Shown in pieces: positions 63,094-64,000 of a DNA stretch of 64,000 nucleotides. Made by a program: the position numbers and the translations under genes. The DNA is from Anaerocolumna cellulosilytica (GTDB lineage Bacteria; Bacillota; Clostridia; Lachnospirales; Lachnospiraceae). Below the pieces are notes generated by a model that was not told the DNA's origin, made no database searches, and saw only the letters and a list, made by a program, of their open reading frames with translations. The stretch is from positions 1,489,501 to 1,553,500 of the forward strand of contig NZ_AP023367.1 of NCBI RefSeq assembly GCF_014218335.1. The letters run 5' to 3'. Position 1 is the stretch's first letter. The number at the start of each line of letters is the position of its first letter.

Positions 63094-63507
63094 ATGGAAT
63101 ATTATGTTTTTAATGAAAATAACTGCCGGCAAAAAGTGACTGATGAACAACTGGATACTGCTTTTTTGCAAAAGGATGAGTTACCGGTACACATCATTGC
63201 GGGGATGGGGGCAGCGAAAGCAGTCAAATACCTTCCCAGACTGAAGGAAGCGCTTTATTATGAGAAGCGGAGATCAAGACACGAAGCGATATACAGTATA
63301 TTTGGTATTGAGGACAAGGAAGTAATTTCGATTTTAAAACAAAAAGAGAGCAGCTTAACTGTGGAGGAGTTAAATACCGATGGGAGTGAGAAAGCTTTTC
63401 TTCAAGCTTTGATCATACGTCTTGAGGGTGGCTCAAGTGCTGTTACGACCGCATTTTTTGATCCTTGTGTAAATGCTCTTGTAAAATACCGAATTATGTT
63501 TATGTAG
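63094..63507 (+). CDS. unknown protein of the immunity region, possibly truncated by an in-frame stop
   Basis: 137 aa, helical. MGAAKAVKYLPRLKEALYYEKRRSRHEAIYSIFG looks like a HEAT-type repeat. The frame ends at TAG, but the same frame stays open afterwards to the end of the window and continues as helical protein. AAGGGG precedes the ATG. I cannot tell whether the stop is natural. Confidence 0.5.
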   Translation: MEYYVFNENNCRQKVTDEQLDTAFLQKDELPVHIIAGMGAAKAVKYLPRLKEALYYEKRRSRHEAIYSIFGIEDKEVISILKQKESSLTVEELNTDGSEKAFLQALIIRLEGGSSAVTTAFFDPCVNALVKYRIMFM

Positions 63508-63522
63508 TACTCCCATTTCACT

Positions 63523-64000
63523 ATGGTACTTGAGGATCTTCATTTTTTGATCGATGCTTTGGAAGCCTTCTCTCGTAGAGAAGAAGGCTGGATTCAAGCA
63601 TTGAATAAGGATGATTATACAGATGCTGTTATTCAAGGAGTCGAAGCTGTAAGTAAGGCTATGGAAAGTTATAATTTGCTGGAGCATTTATCCTGTGATT
63701 ATTATAGCAAATTAGCTGTAACAGGTAAGAAATTATTAGAAATGAAGCTAGATTCTATTGTTAAGGAAACGATTGCCGATTTTTCAAAAGGATTACCACC
63801 TTCCTACGCCTATTCCATGCTTGAGCCTATCATGAATGGTAAAGCGAGAGGGGATGTTAAAAGAGAGCTTAATAAGTCACTAGCAATTCTGGCGATGAAG
63901 AGAGAGAAAAAAGAGGAAAAAGAATATCTTGATTTGGAGGAAAGCAAAATGGAAACTGTGAAATGTGTCAGAACATCTATAAGCCTGGAACAGTTATTTA
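63523..64000 (+). CDS. helical protein, 3' end outside window
   Basis: Open from ATG to the last base in the same frame as the gene before (stop codon, five codons, then ATG). Reads MVLEDLHFLIDALEAFSRRE and later LDLEESKMETVKCVR. No ribosome site is visible before the ATG. It is either a separate gene or the rest of the preceding one after a nonsense mutation. Family not recognised. Confidence 0.5.
   Translation, partial: MVLEDLHFLIDALEAFSRREEGWIQALNKDDYTDAVIQGVEAVSKAMESYNLLEHLSCDYYSKLAVTGKKLLEMKLDSIVKETIADFSKGLPPSYAYSMLEPIMNGKARGDVKRELNKSLAILAMKREKKEEKEYLDLEESKMETVKCVRTSISLEQLF

Noticed and set aside
1-64000. CRISPR arrays, tRNA or rRNA genes, prophage
   Set aside because: No regularly spaced repeats, tRNA-like cloverleaf ends or phage structural genes were seen on reading.

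Overview
The window looks like chromosomal DNA of a low-GC, anaerobic, cellulolytic Clostridia, most likely a Lachnospiraceae member close to Lachnoclostridium (Clostridium) phytofermentans. The main clue is a neighbouring pair of secreted, dockerin-free cellulases (GH48-X2-CBM3 and GH9-CBM3-X2-X2-CBM3). Strong AGGAGG-type ribosome binding sites, many radical-SAM and ferredoxin proteins, and DUF1836 and YerC/TrpR regulators agree with this. The species is an inference; no 16S or marker gene is present.

Layout. (1) 1-714: 3' end of a membrane dipeptidase. (2) about 0.9-16.4 kb: a 12-gene biosynthetic cluster read left to right. It holds two ABC exporter half-transporters, a carrier protein overlapping an ATP-grasp ligase, a GT-B glycosyltransferase-like protein, two radical SAM/SPASM enzymes, a DUF362 protein, two BtrH-like acyltransferase/peptidase-fold proteins, an adenylation-carrier didomain protein whose pocket reads like a glycine code, and an unknown protein. 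The logic resembles aminoacyl-ACP chemistry of butirosin (BtrI/BtrJ/BtrH) but the combination is not one I recognise. (3) 16.4-23.8 kb: accessory region with a small Cys-rich secreted protein, an M23-like/ChW-like secreted protein, a LytTR-DUF3021-ABC (FtsX-type) module, a CBS protein, and decayed fragments of an NMT1-like binding protein. (4) 23.8-32.8 kb: a radical-SAM RiPP operon (34-aa precursor, PqqD-like, radical SAM/SPASM, two ABC exporters) broken by two insertion sequences, an IS3-family element and an IS1182-family element, that isolate the precursor gene from its promoter/RBS on one side and from its maturase genes on the other. (5) 33-46.7 kb: orphan NMT1-like lipoprotein, PcrA helicase, small conserved proteins, YerC regulator, FMN-binding lipoprotein, aldo/keto reductase-ferredoxin, a PadR-ABC efflux operon with clear operators, an amidase and an ABC-exporter pseudogene. 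(6) 46.7-53.4 kb: the GH48/GH9 cellulase pair with a long leader and a strong intergenic hairpin. (7) 53.6-64 kb: KdpD/KdpE-like two-component system without kdpFABC, EFR1-type flavodoxin/ferredoxin with an ArsR regulator, a PflX-like radical SAM protein, RlmD-type rRNA methyltransferase, and SUKH-like immunity-type proteins running off the end.

The two most interesting systems are the amino-acyl carrier/radical SAM cluster in (2) and the insertion-disrupted RiPP locus in (4), whose precursor is too short for standard gene calling. A small dispersed intergenic repeat (TGTGAAAT...ATTTCACA hairpin followed by a second arm) sits directly against the stop codons of three unrelated genes. No tRNA, rRNA, CRISPR array or prophage was seen.
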